From Campylobacterota bacterium (GTDB taxonomy: Bacteria > Campylobacterota > Campylobacteria > Campylobacterales > Sulfurovaceae): a stretch of 8,821 nucleotides of DNA. The notes beneath the pieces are model-generated. The model did no database searches and was not told the origin of the DNA. It was given only the letters and a program-made list of their open reading frames with translations. Made by a program: the position numbers and the translations under genes. Where the stretch lies: contig DRQB01000102.1 in the NCBI GenBank assembly GCA_011330645.1, forward strand, positions 1-8,821, in the 5' to 3' direction. Below are positions 1 through 7,000 of this stretch, piece after piece. The stretch's first letter is position 1; every line of letters starts with the position of its first letter.

Positions 1-1
1 C

Positions 2-148
2 TATTATCAAAAAATGCAGCCTATCGTTAAAGAGATATGTAAAAAACATAATTTAGAATATAGACAAGAGTCAGTCTTTAAACGTGCCAAAATGACGATA
101 GAGCTTATGGTAGGTAAAACACAACTTCTTAGAGTTGATGGTATTTAG
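2..148 (+). CDS. Probable fatty acid desaturase, C-terminal end (partial)
   Basis: The frame is open from the left edge to a TAG at 146-148 and gives 48 residues, starting YYQKMQPIVKEICKKHNLEY and ending in RVDGI. The pattern of a Tyr, then PIVKE, Cys, His-x-Leu-x-Tyr and an aromatic/Ala-containing helix resembles the extreme C-terminus of membrane desaturases of the linoleoyl-CoA (delta-6-like) family, just after their last histidine box. Those enzymes are membrane di-iron proteins that put double bonds into acyl chains. None of the histidine boxes lies in the window, so the name rests on the tail alone and is tentative. The stop is only 3 nt before the trmH start, which suggests one transcript. 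The 5' part lies outside the window. Confidence 0.5.
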   Translation, partial: YYQKMQPIVKEICKKHNLEYRQESVFKRAKMTIELMVGKTQLLRVDGI

Positions 149-151
149 CCT

Positions 152-805
152 ATGAGTACCCAAAAGAGAATGGCGCGTATAGATGACATTCTCACGCGAA
201 AACAACCTCTCCTACAAGTCTTTCTTGACAATGTACATAATTCACAAAACCTCTCTACCATCATACGCACAGCAGATGCTGTGGGCGTACTAGATATTTT
301 CTATGCAACACCCTCAAATGAAACACTGCGTATTCATAAAACCATCACCCAAGGTGCACACAGATGGACACATCGTCACAGAGTGAGTGATGCAGACACA
401 GTAAAGTTTCTGAAGCAGAAGAAACAAGAGGGATTTCAAGTGGTCGTCACCCACTTAGAAGAGCGTGCAGTCAATTTTAGAGAAGTGGACTATACAAAAC
501 CAACACTTATTGTGATGGGGAATGAAAAGGAGGGTGTGAGTGATGAAATCATCGCTGAAGCGACAGATGTCATCGTTATCCCTATGCAAGGGATGGTACA
601 AAGCCTTAACGTCTCTGTGGCCACCGCACTCATACTCTATGAGGCAGAGCGACAATTAGACAATGCAGGGATGTATGCGCGTCCACAAATAAGTCTCAAA
701 AAACGTAAAGAGATAAAAGATGCTTGGGTGCATCGCGATACTATTGCACGAAAGAGTAAAGGTACAATAGCTTTAGAGTTTAAAGAGGAAGTAATAAATT
801 TATAA
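152..805 (+). CDS. trmH: tRNA (guanosine(18)-2'-O)-methyltransferase TrmH
   Basis: A 217-aa SPOUT-class methyltransferase, close to the usual size of about 220-230 aa. The family enzyme uses S-adenosylmethionine to methylate the 2'-OH of G18 in the tRNA D-loop, in the cytoplasm. Visible marks are the N-terminal TrmH segment (residues 8-21), motif 1 with Asn33 and the catalytic-type Arg39 in NLSTIIRTADAVG, motif 2 around 119-130 (MGNEKEGVS, Gly123 and Gly128), and motif 3 at 143-159 (IPMQGMVQSLNVSVA), which forms the SAM-binding knot. A basic C-terminal helix follows, as in TrmH rather than in RlmB. The first ATG fits the family N-terminus; a second ATG at 170 would trim only six residues. No clear Shine-Dalgarno is seen and the upstream stop is 3 nt away, so translation is probably coupled to the desaturase-like gene. 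Confidence 0.93.
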   Translation: MSTQKRMARIDDILTRKQPLLQVFLDNVHNSQNLSTIIRTADAVGVLDIFYATPSNETLRIHKTITQGAHRWTHRHRVSDADTVKFLKQKKQEGFQVVVTHLEERAVNFREVDYTKPTLIVMGNEKEGVSDEIIAEATDVIVIPMQGMVQSLNVSVATALILYEAERQLDNAGMYARPQISLKKRKEIKDAWVHRDTIARKSKGTIALEFKEEVINL

Positions 806-842
806 TTTTATTTAATTTCACAAACGCTACACTTTTCTATCC

Positions 843-866
843 TATGATATAGATATATATGAAGGA
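843..866 (+). promoter_or_regulatory. Candidate -10 box and ribosome binding site of the Tyr-rich lipoprotein gene
   Basis: The 67-bp gap after trmH contains TATGAT at 843-848, a reasonable sigma70-type -10 element, followed by a run of alternating AT. AAGGA at 862-866 lies six bases before the ATG at 873 and is a good Shine-Dalgarno. No convincing -35 box is visible, as is common in Campylobacterota. No terminator is seen after trmH, so read-through from trmH is also possible. Confidence 0.4.
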
Positions 867-872
867 TATAAA

Positions 873-1406
873 ATGATTAAAATAAAACATTTAGGCTTAA
901 TTGCCCTTGCATCAAGTACATTGGTCTTTTCAGGTTGTGTACAGCAACCAGATACATTTTCAAATCATAATGGATACTACAATAATGCCCCAAGAGCGAA
1001 TGTCTCGTTAGTTTCGTATGCCTACCCCTATTATTATAATAGACCCTACTATTATCTTAATGGACTTTACTATTATGGTGGATATTATCGTAATGGATAT
1101 TACCATTATGGGCATAGAAGATTTAGACATGGACACTACTATAACCATGGTAACAGATACTATAACGGAAGACGTTATCGTGCGATTAATGGACAACATG
1201 GATATTATAGGAATAGGGCTTATTATCAACGTTCCCATCACTATAGACAGAATGTGAGAAGAGTAGAGAGACATAACGGATATACTAGAGGTCATACCTA
1301 TCGTGCACCAAGAGCACGTCATGGTTCACAGAGAAGACATAAAAGTTATGTTGGTTCACACAATACTTCAGTATCGCATAGAACACGGGAAAGACACTCA
1401 AGATAA
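873..1406 (+). CDS. Low-complexity Tyr/Arg/His-rich lipoprotein of unknown function
   Basis: A 177-aa protein. The first 21 residues form a lipoprotein signal peptide: positive start, hydrophobic core, then a lipobox-like VFSG before Cys22. The residue after the Cys is Val, so there is no Asp +2 inner-membrane retention signal and outer-membrane placement is likely (inference). The mature part has 31 Tyr, 27 Arg and 16 His but only three acidic residues. Residues 35-124 carry 28 of the Tyr, mostly as YY or YYY pairs spaced by Asn, Gly, His and Arg, in loose NGYY-type units. From about residue 125 the tail becomes Arg/His/Ser-rich. I recognise no domain. Tyr/Gly/Asn/His-rich exported proteins of this general look can be structural, adhesive or metal-binding, but nothing here proves any of these. 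It is probably a single-gene unit, with its own RBS and a terminator at its stop. Confidence 0.85.
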   Translation: MIKIKHLGLIALASSTLVFSGCVQQPDTFSNHNGYYNNAPRANVSLVSYAYPYYYNRPYYYLNGLYYYGGYYRNGYYHYGHRRFRHGHYYNHGNRYYNGRRYRAINGQHGYYRNRAYYQRSHHYRQNVRRVERHNGYTRGHTYRAPRARHGSQRRHKSYVGSHNTSVSHRTRERHSR

Positions 1407-1427
1407 CTCTTGAGTCTTTTCTCTTTT
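1396..1427 (+). terminator. Rho-independent terminator of the lipoprotein gene, possibly bidirectional
   Basis: An 8-bp perfect stem, ACTCAAGA (1396-1403) with TCTTGAGT (1408-1415), is closed by the 4-nt loop TAAC and followed by CTTTTCTCTTTT. The stop codon TAA of the lipoprotein gene sits in the loop. An alternative pairing with a 2-nt bulge extends the stem at its base. The sorB gene arrives from the other side with its stop at 1426-1428, so the same stem could also end sorAB transcripts, although the T-run in that direction is poor. Confidence 0.75.
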
Positions 1428-1734
1428 ATTGTTTTTTCCCATTTCCATAATGTTCAAAGAGATAATCTGTAACTATTTTTGCAGATTTCTCATCAATAGG
1501 TGCTTTAAAATGTACAATCATTTTATCTACTTTACCACGCCAAAATTTTCTTGACTGTCTGCCTTGATTGATAATGTAACCAAAAGAGTGACACATAAGA
1601 CAATTTGCCTGTACTGCTTCAAACCCTTTTCCCATTTTTACAGGAAATGGAACATAAGGAACTTCCACTTTGTCTTTCACTTGTGCAAAAAGAGGTGATG
1701 CCAATAAGGCTGCAATTAAAATAAGTTTTTTCAT
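1426..1734 (-). CDS. sorB: SorB-like monohaem cytochrome c subunit of sulfite dehydrogenase
   Basis: A 102-aa secreted cytochrome c. A Sec signal peptide occupies residues 1-17 (MKKLILIAALLASPLFA, then Gln18). The single haem site is C45-L-M-C48-H49. A Trp-Arg-Gly-Lys-Val-Asp-Lys-Met segment (65-72) followed by Phe-x-Ala-Pro-Ile is typical of SorB, and Met72 is the likely distal haem ligand. Length and motif order match SorB of sulfite:cytochrome c oxidoreductases, which takes electrons from the molybdenum subunit and passes them to soluble cytochrome c or the terminal oxidase. Its ATG shares one base with the sorA stop (TAATG), which points to coupled translation. The gene ends next to the shared hairpin with the convergent lipoprotein gene. 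Confidence 0.88.
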   Translation of the reverse strand: MKKLILIAALLASPLFAQVKDKVEVPYVPFPVKMGKGFEAVQANCLMCHSFGYIINQGRQSRKFWRGKVDKMIVHFKAPIDEKSAKIVTDYLFEHYGNGKKQ

Positions 1735-2942
1735 TATACTACCTCCACAGTAACTTTGTCTATACCATTATATTTGTACCCACCATGATTCCATTTGATA
1801 TCTTTATCAAAGGGTTGTTCTTGACCTATTTTATTAATTGCTTTGGCCATAATAGTGGTTTTCCCAAATTCTAAAGGTTTAAATGTGTATCTAAATGTTC
1901 TATACGCATAACGTCCAAGTTTACCCTCATCAAGAAGTGCTTTATCCCATGTTTTACCACTATCTAGTGATATCATAACATCTTGGATACCATGTCCATC
2001 ATCCCATGCAACACCACGTACTACTACGGCTGACTTATTATTGACTTTTGCCCCATTTGTTGGGTAACCAATGACTGATTTAACATTCATTTTACGGATA
2101 GGCTTTGTTTTTGGTGCACGTTTTTCATGTGTTTCACATTCACAATCATTATCTGGCACACGGTATGCTACATCCATAAAGAAGAGATGTTTATATTCAT
2201 TGGTGACTGTAATATTAGAAATCATCTTAACCCATGAGTCAGAATACGTACCAGGAATGATGAGTCTTAGTGGATATCCGTTAAGATATGGTAAATCTTC
2301 ACCATTCATTTGGTATGCCAAGATAACATGGTCATCAAGCTCTTCAAGTTTAAGCTCACGAATAAAGTTTGGTGTTTCATAGTAGGCTGCTTTTTCAGAA
2401 CCATTAAACCCAATCCACTCTGCATCTTTTTTAAGTCCAGCATGGTCTAAAATATCACTTAGACGCACACCTTTCCATGTAGCACAGCCCATGGCACCAG
2501 AACCCCATTGGATTCCACCTGCAATAGGTGTAAATGCAGAACGACTGTTCCCACCACATTGTAGTACAGCTGTGACTTCTACTTGCTCAAATTTTGTTTT
2601 GAGGTCGTTGAGTGAAATTTTAAGTTCTTTCTCTACTAAACCATTTACTGAGATTGTAAATGTATCAGGATCAATAAAAGTAGGAATGTCTGGCATATGC
2701 CATCTTACGAAAAATTGGTCATTAGGCGTGAGTGCACAGGTAAATACATCTCTTGGTGTTTCTAACAATGGTGGTCTGTCAGAATACATAATCAGTGGTC
2801 TCTTCTCGGGGAAAGCCACATCAGATACCTTACGGTTATCAATCGGTTGGTGTGTTGTTGCATTTGCTTCTGCTGTTTGACTGCCAAGTGCTGCCGAACT
2901 AGCTATCACAGCTGCTTTTTTGAAAAAGTCTCTTCTTTCCAT
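1734..2942 (-). CDS. sorA: SorA-like sulfite dehydrogenase, molybdopterin subunit
   Basis: A 402-aa protein of the sulfite oxidase family. The N-terminus ERRDFFKKAAV is a twin-arginine signal, with a likely cleavage after Ala28, so the folded cofactor-loaded enzyme is exported to the periplasm. The Mo-pterin domain spans about 70-245. Arg80 and His82 lie in FFVRWHMPD, the molybdenum ligand Cys129 in LQCGGNSR, a Trp/Gly-rich segment at 147-160, and GYPLR at 222-226 leads into PGTYSDSWVK. The dimerisation domain follows at about 280-400, with a DSGKTW strand at 327-332. There is no haem motif; the adjacent sorB supplies it. The expected reaction is sulfite plus water to sulfate with two electrons to cytochrome c. 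SoxC is a related alternative, but the Tat leader plus the short SorB-type monohaem partner favours SorA. An RBS (AAAGG, 2949-2953) precedes the ATG by six bases. A Cys-Glu-Cys (267-269) in the inter-domain linker is unusual. Confidence 0.88.
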   Translation of the reverse strand: MERRDFFKKAAVIASSAALGSQTAEANATTHQPIDNRKVSDVAFPEKRPLIMYSDRPPLLETPRDVFTCALTPNDQFFVRWHMPDIPTFIDPDTFTISVNGLVEKELKISLNDLKTKFEQVEVTAVLQCGGNSRSAFTPIAGGIQWGSGAMGCATWKGVRLSDILDHAGLKKDAEWIGFNGSEKAAYYETPNFIRELKLEELDDHVILAYQMNGEDLPYLNGYPLRLIIPGTYSDSWVKMISNITVTNEYKHLFFMDVAYRVPDNDCECETHEKRAPKTKPIRKMNVKSVIGYPTNGAKVNNKSAVVVRGVAWDDGHGIQDVMISLDSGKTWDKALLDEGKLGRYAYRTFRYTFKPLEFGKTTIMAKAINKIGQEQPFDKDIKWNHGGYKYNGIDKVTVEVV

Positions 2943-3113
2943 AAATAGCCTTTATAGTAATTATAAGTTACGAGATTATCTTAAAATAACTCTTAGTAGG
3001 GGCTGAATGGTGCTCTATTTATCATTTTTTTATAGTTTAAGAGGTAGATTATACGCATTTATTGTTTATAAAACATTTTGATTGATTTTTAAAATAACTT
3101 AAATTGTATTGAT
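2943..3113 (-). promoter_or_regulatory. Intergenic region upstream of sorAB with candidate promoters
   Basis: This 171-bp gap separates the 47-aa gene from sorA and holds no plausible gene. On the minus strand a perfect TATAAT lies at 3053-3048, preceded by GCG; it would give a leader of about 100 nt. Two nearer boxes, GATAAT at 2980-2975 and TATAAT at 2965-2960, would give much shorter leaders, the last starting almost at the RBS. No good -35 is present at any of them. An AT-only inverted repeat (3099-3104 with 3112-3117) overlaps the stop of the 47-aa gene and is too weak to call as a terminator. Which box is used cannot be decided by reading. Confidence 0.4.
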
Positions 3114-3257
3114 TTAATATCCCTGCATTTCGCCTTCTAAAAAGATAAGAGACTGTTTTAATGATTCTAAAACGCTGATATCTTGATGAGAGAGTTTTTC
3201 AAGTGTATATTGACGTAGTTTTTCAAGATAAAGCTCTAAAAGTTCCTCTTTATTCAT
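3114..3257 (-). CDS. Small 47-aa protein of unknown function
   Basis: An open frame starts at an ATG (3257-3255) inside the last codons of the HIT gene and ends in TAA (3116-3114). Its first 8 bases overlap the HIT gene, and AAGGA in the HIT reading frame lies about eight bases upstream as a ribosome binding site. The product is 47 aa, begins MNKEELLELYLEKLRQYTLE and ends in GEMQGY. It is charged and Leu-rich, with no signal peptide, membrane segment or Cys. The heptad-like Leu spacing suggests two amphipathic helices split by a Ser-His-Gln-Asp turn near residue 24. I do not recognise a family. A good RBS, the tight overlap and the coherent helical sequence argue that it is real. It is likely the last gene of the carB transcript. 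Confidence 0.65.
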   Translation of the reverse strand: MNKEELLELYLEKLRQYTLEKLSHQDISVLESLKQSLIFLEGEMQGY

Positions 3258-3618
3258 GGAGTTTTTCCTTCAATTTCTCACAAAAAGTTTCAAATGACGG
3301 CAAATCTAAGTTTGAATCTCTTTGTTTTTTACCCCACATAGGTTCAGGGTAGTAGGCGTCTTCTTCAAATCGCGCCATAATATGCCAATGTACATGTGGT
3401 ACATAGTTCCCAAATGAAGCAATGTTTATTTTTGTAGGAGTATAGTACGTCATCATCTTTTTCTCTATGATATCTAGTAAATCATAGATTTCCATTCTAA
3501 TTTCTTTAGGTACTTCACTCATCTCTTTATATGTATTTTGTGTGAAGATTTTGAGCCAAGGTATTTCAGAAGGTTCTATTTCTATTTTAATATTTTGATT
3601 TTCATAAATAAGTGACAT
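3250..3618 (-). CDS. HIT-family nucleotide-binding hydrolase
   Basis: A 122-aa cytoplasmic protein of the histidine triad superfamily. The triad H75-V-H77-W-H79 sits in GNYVPHVHWHIMARF, preceded by the expected Asn residues (Asn65 in KINIASFGN, Asn71). N-terminal PWLKIF (20-25) and C-terminal YYPEPMWG (89-96) match the short bacterial HIT subgroup that hydrolyses nucleotide conjugates such as Ap4A or AMP esters. The exact substrate cannot be read from sequence. The usual Pro before the Arg after the triad is replaced by Ala. The ATG overlaps the stop of the upstream Sua5-like gene as TAATG. An adenylate hydrolase next to a gene of an adenylate-forming family is suggestive but unproven. Confidence 0.88.
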   Translation of the reverse strand: MSLIYENQNIKIEIEPSEIPWLKIFTQNTYKEMSEVPKEIRMEIYDLLDIIEKKMMTYYTPTKINIASFGNYVPHVHWHIMARFEEDAYYPEPMWGKKQRDSNLDLPSFETFCEKLKEKLHE

Positions 3619-4064
3619 TAACGTATCCTTTTGAGTGTATATTTACCCAATTTAACTATATGTGAGGCTTGTTTTACATCGTTTAATGGTTCAATAATAA
3701 CATCTGCGACTTCTTTAGCAAATGTTTCTTCATATGCTTTATTACTGAGGTTTGCAGAGGTGGTATATGCCCATTGTAGACGGTTCAAGAGTAGTAGGTG
3801 TTGTTTATTGTGTATGACTCTGTAAGAATAGCCATTTGGTAAAATAAATGTGGTTTTCCTACTTCTTCGTACACGATTTTTATGTTTAGTTGGTACGCGT
3901 GTAAATGTTTTGAGTGTTTTGAGAGAGTTCACTGCTTTGATGTAGTGTTTATGGGGAGGACGTTGTTTGATAGTTGTGAGTTTTTCAGCATTTTGAGAGA
4001 CAAAACCGATAGTTGTATCGGTTTGTGTTAAAAAAACTAATTTCTCAAACTGCTCATTGTTCAC
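3618..4064 (-). CDS. Short Sua5/YciO/YrdC-family protein, threonylcarbamoyl-AMP synthase-like
   Basis: A 148-aa protein. The YrdC fold signature is visible: TQTDTTIGF at 13-21, K33-x-R35-P-x-x-K39, a basic stretch HKNRVRRSRK at 61-70 followed by TFILPN, and TTSANLS at 101-107. Family members condense threonine, bicarbonate and ATP into threonylcarbamoyl-AMP for tRNA t6A37 modification, and the KxR and SxN residues bind the nucleotide. At 148 aa it is clearly shorter than E. coli TsaC (about 190 aa) or full Sua5, mainly through compact loops; the ends look intact. The start is GTG (4064-4062): an in-frame TAA lies two codons upstream, and no ATG, GTG or TTG follows in frame before the TDT motif. 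No Shine-Dalgarno is visible because this place is filled by a 7-bp repeat. The carB stop is 13 bases upstream. Whether it is the cell's t6A enzyme or a paralogue is unknown. Confidence 0.8.
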   Translation of the reverse strand: MNNEQFEKLVFLTQTDTTIGFVSQNAEKLTTIKQRPPHKHYIKAVNSLKTLKTFTRVPTKHKNRVRRSRKTTFILPNGYSYRVIHNKQHLLLLNRLQWAYTTSANLSNKAYEETFAKEVADVIIEPLNDVKQASHIVKLGKYTLKRIR

Positions 4065-4077
4065 TGCTTACTGCTCA
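4050..4077 (-). repeat. Four-copy heptanucleotide tandem repeat across the carB/Sua5-like junction
   Basis: On the minus strand the 28 bases directly after the carB TAG read TGAGCAG, TAAGCAG, TGAACAA, TGAGCAG: four consecutive 7-bp units of consensus TGAGCAG with one to three differences. The array fills the whole 13-bp gap, supplies the GTG start of the Sua5-like gene at the unit 2/3 boundary, and runs on into its codons 2-5. No AGGA-type ribosome binding site is present in it. Confidence 0.7.
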
Positions 4078-7000
4078 CTAACTAAGGTAGTCTTGCAGTG
4101 CTTTAGGCTGAAGTTCTCCACCTGTAGCTTTAAGTTCTTTGATAGCCATAGCCGTAGCTTTTGCAGCTGCTAGGGTAGTAAAGTACGCTACATGGTTTGC
4201 AAGAACGGATTGTCTAATGGTTCTGGCATCTGTTTTACTTCCTGCATTGTCAGAAGTGTTGATTGCGATGGCTATCTCTTCATTTTTAATCATATCGTCT
4301 ATATTTGGACGACCTTCAGAGATTTTTAGTACTTTTGTCGAAGGTACACCTGCAGCTTCCAGTGCTGTATGGGTACCTGAAGTTGCTACTATCTCAAATC
4401 CAAGATCTGTAAACATTTTTCCTACTTCAGCAGCATTTGGTTTGTCTGCTTCTGTAAGAGAAAGGAAGAGTTTCCCTTCAAGTGGAATGTTATTTTTCGA
4501 AGCAAACTGTGATTTTGCAAAAGACATACCGAAGTTATCGCTTATCCCCATTACTTCACCTGTAGACTTCATCTCAGGCCCCAAGATAAGGTCTGACCCT
4601 GGTAGTTTGTTAAAAGGGAAAACCGCTTCTTTAACTGCTACATGGTTTTTAAGTGTAGGTTCCATAATTTTTTTATCAAAATTTACAACATTAAATGTGT
4701 CGTAGAATTTTAATGCTTCTTTCAAGTCACCTTGAATCATCACTCTTGTAGCTACTTTTGCTAGTGGTACACCTGTTGCTTTAGAGACAAATGGTACCGT
4801 TCTAGATGCTCTAGGGTTTACCTCGATAAGGTAAATCTCACCTTTATGAATGGCATACTGTATGTTCATCAGCCCAACAACACCAAGACCAAGTGCAATC
4901 GCAGCTGTTTGCTCTTTGACTTTCTCTTGAAGCTCAGCTGAGATGCTTACTGGAGGAAGTGAACACGCAGAGTCACCAGAGTGAATACCTGCTTCTTCAA
5001 TGTGTTGCATGACTGAACCGATGTAGACATCTTTTCCATCACAGATAGCGTCGACATCTAGTTCAATAGCATTATCAAGGAATTTGTCTATGAGTACAGG
5101 TGCATCGTTAGATACTGATACTGCTTCATCCATATATTGGTTAAGTTCCTCATCAGAGTACACTGTTTTCATCCCACGCCCACCAAGAACAAATGAGGGA
5201 CGTACAAGTACAGGGTACCCGATACGGTTTGCCACAACAAGAGCTTTGTCTTTTTCAAAGACTGTACCGTTGTCTGGCTGTTTGAGTCCAAGGTCATTAA
5301 TAAATGCAGAGAAAAGTTCTCTGTCTTCTGCAAGGTCGATGACTTTAGCGGTTGTACCAGAAATCTTTGCACCAATAGCAGTCAAATCTTTAGCCAATTT
5401 CAATGGTGTCTGCCCACCAAAGTGAACGATGACACCGTCTGGCTTCTCAATCTCAATCACATTTCTTACGTGTTCAAAATCAATAGGTTCAAAGTAGAGG
5501 ATGTCAGAGGTATCATAGTCAGTAGATACAGTCTCAGGGTTACAGTTATACATAATAGACTTCACACCCATATCTTCCAGTGCAAAGGCAGCATGTACAC
5601 AACAGTAATCAAACTCAATCCCTTGACCGATACGGTTAGGTCCACCACCAATAACAAGAACCTTTTTCTCATCAGACTCTGGCATTTTAGCTTGTGGAAG
5701 TTTAGTAATGTTTGTTGTAGAGTAAAGGTAAGGAGTAAGTGCTTTAAACTCAGCCGCACAAGTGTCCACTTCGTTATATTCAAGAACCACACCTGCTTTT
5801 TCTCTAGCATTGTAGATGTCATTTTCAGAAAGAGTAAGACCCTCTTTTTTATTGATGACTTCAGCGATCATCGCATCTGAGAAACCTTCAGCTTTGACTT
5901 CACGGAGTCTCGTAGCATCTGAGAGTAGGGCAATGTCCATCTCTTTTTCACGAAGGGCAAGCTCTTCTAGTTGGTAGAGGAACCATCTGTCTATTTTACA
6001 GAGATCAAAGATAGCATCAACCGTCATACCACGTCTAAGACCTTCAAAGACATAGAGCATACGGTCAGCATGTGAACGACGAATCTCACGTACAAGCTCT
6101 TCTCCATCACATTTAATAGGATTAAATCCTGTAAGTCCCGTCTCTAGTGAACAAAGTGCTTTTTGGAAAGACTCTTTAAAAGTACGACCAATAGCCATCG
6201 CTTCACCCACTGACTTCATCGCTGTAGTCAGTGTTGAGTTTGCCATTGGGAATTTTTCAAAGGTAAATCTAGGAAGTTTTGTGACAATGTAGTCAATAAC
6301 AGGTTCAAATGATGCAGGTGTTCCCGTAATGTCATTGGTAATCTCATCGAGTGTAAATCCAACAGCAAGTAGGGTAGCCACTTTGGCGATAGGATATCCA
6401 GTTGCTTTGGAAGCCAGTGCAGAGGAGCGTGAAACTCTTGGGTTCATCTCGATAACAATCATACGGCCTGTGTCAGGATTGATAGAGAACTGTACGTTAG
6501 AACCACCTGTATCTACACCGATTTCACGTAAGATTTTAAAAGAGGCATCACGCATGTTTTGATACTCTTTATCTGTAAGTGTAAGGGCAGGGGCGATAGT
6601 GATACTGTCTCCTGTATGGGTACCCATTGGGTCAAAGTTTTCGATGGAACAGACGATGATACAGTTATCTGCTTTGTCACGGATGACTTCCATCTCATAC
6701 TCTTTCCAACCAAGCAGAGATTCCATAATCTCAATCTCGCTGATAGGGGAAGCATCTAAGCCTTCTTGTGCAAGTTTTTTAAACTCATCGATGTTATATG
6801 CTACACCAGATCCACCACCAGCCATGGTAAATGAAGCTCTTGAAATGACAGGGAAACCTATCTCTTTAGCAAGTGTGAGTGCTTCTTCAAGGTTATAAGC
6901 ATTCGCACTTTTTGGTAAATCCATACCAATCTTTATCATCGCTTCATTAAAAAGGTGTCTATCTTCCCCCTTTTTAATAGCAGCAGGGTTTGCACCTAGA

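Noticed and set aside
1008..1322. Long open frames on both strands inside the lipoprotein gene (104 aa on minus, 79 aa on plus in another frame)
   Set aside because: They come from the TAT/CAT/GGA-rich low-complexity codons. Their products are Ile/Met/Ser or Ile/Asp/Thr strings with no RBS, while the lipoprotein frame has a signal peptide, RBS and terminator.
2071..2880. Two plus-strand open frames (103 and 129 aa) opposite sorA
   Set aside because: They are shadows of the conserved SorA coding frame, without translation signals or familiar protein features.
3061..3117. AT-only inverted repeats after the 47-aa gene as a terminator
   Set aside because: The best stem is six A-T pairs with no G-C and no solid T-run, which is expected by chance in such AT-rich DNA.
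4050..4077. The heptamer array as a CRISPR-like or attachment-site repeat
   Set aside because: The units are 7 bp, contiguous without spacers, and occur once at a gene junction; there are no cas, integrase or tRNA genes nearby.
4139..4705. 188-aa open frame on the plus strand opposite carB, and several shorter ones along carB
   Set aside because: The minus frame is an intact, highly conserved CarB. The opposite frames have no RBS or recognisable motif and are expected from codon bias.
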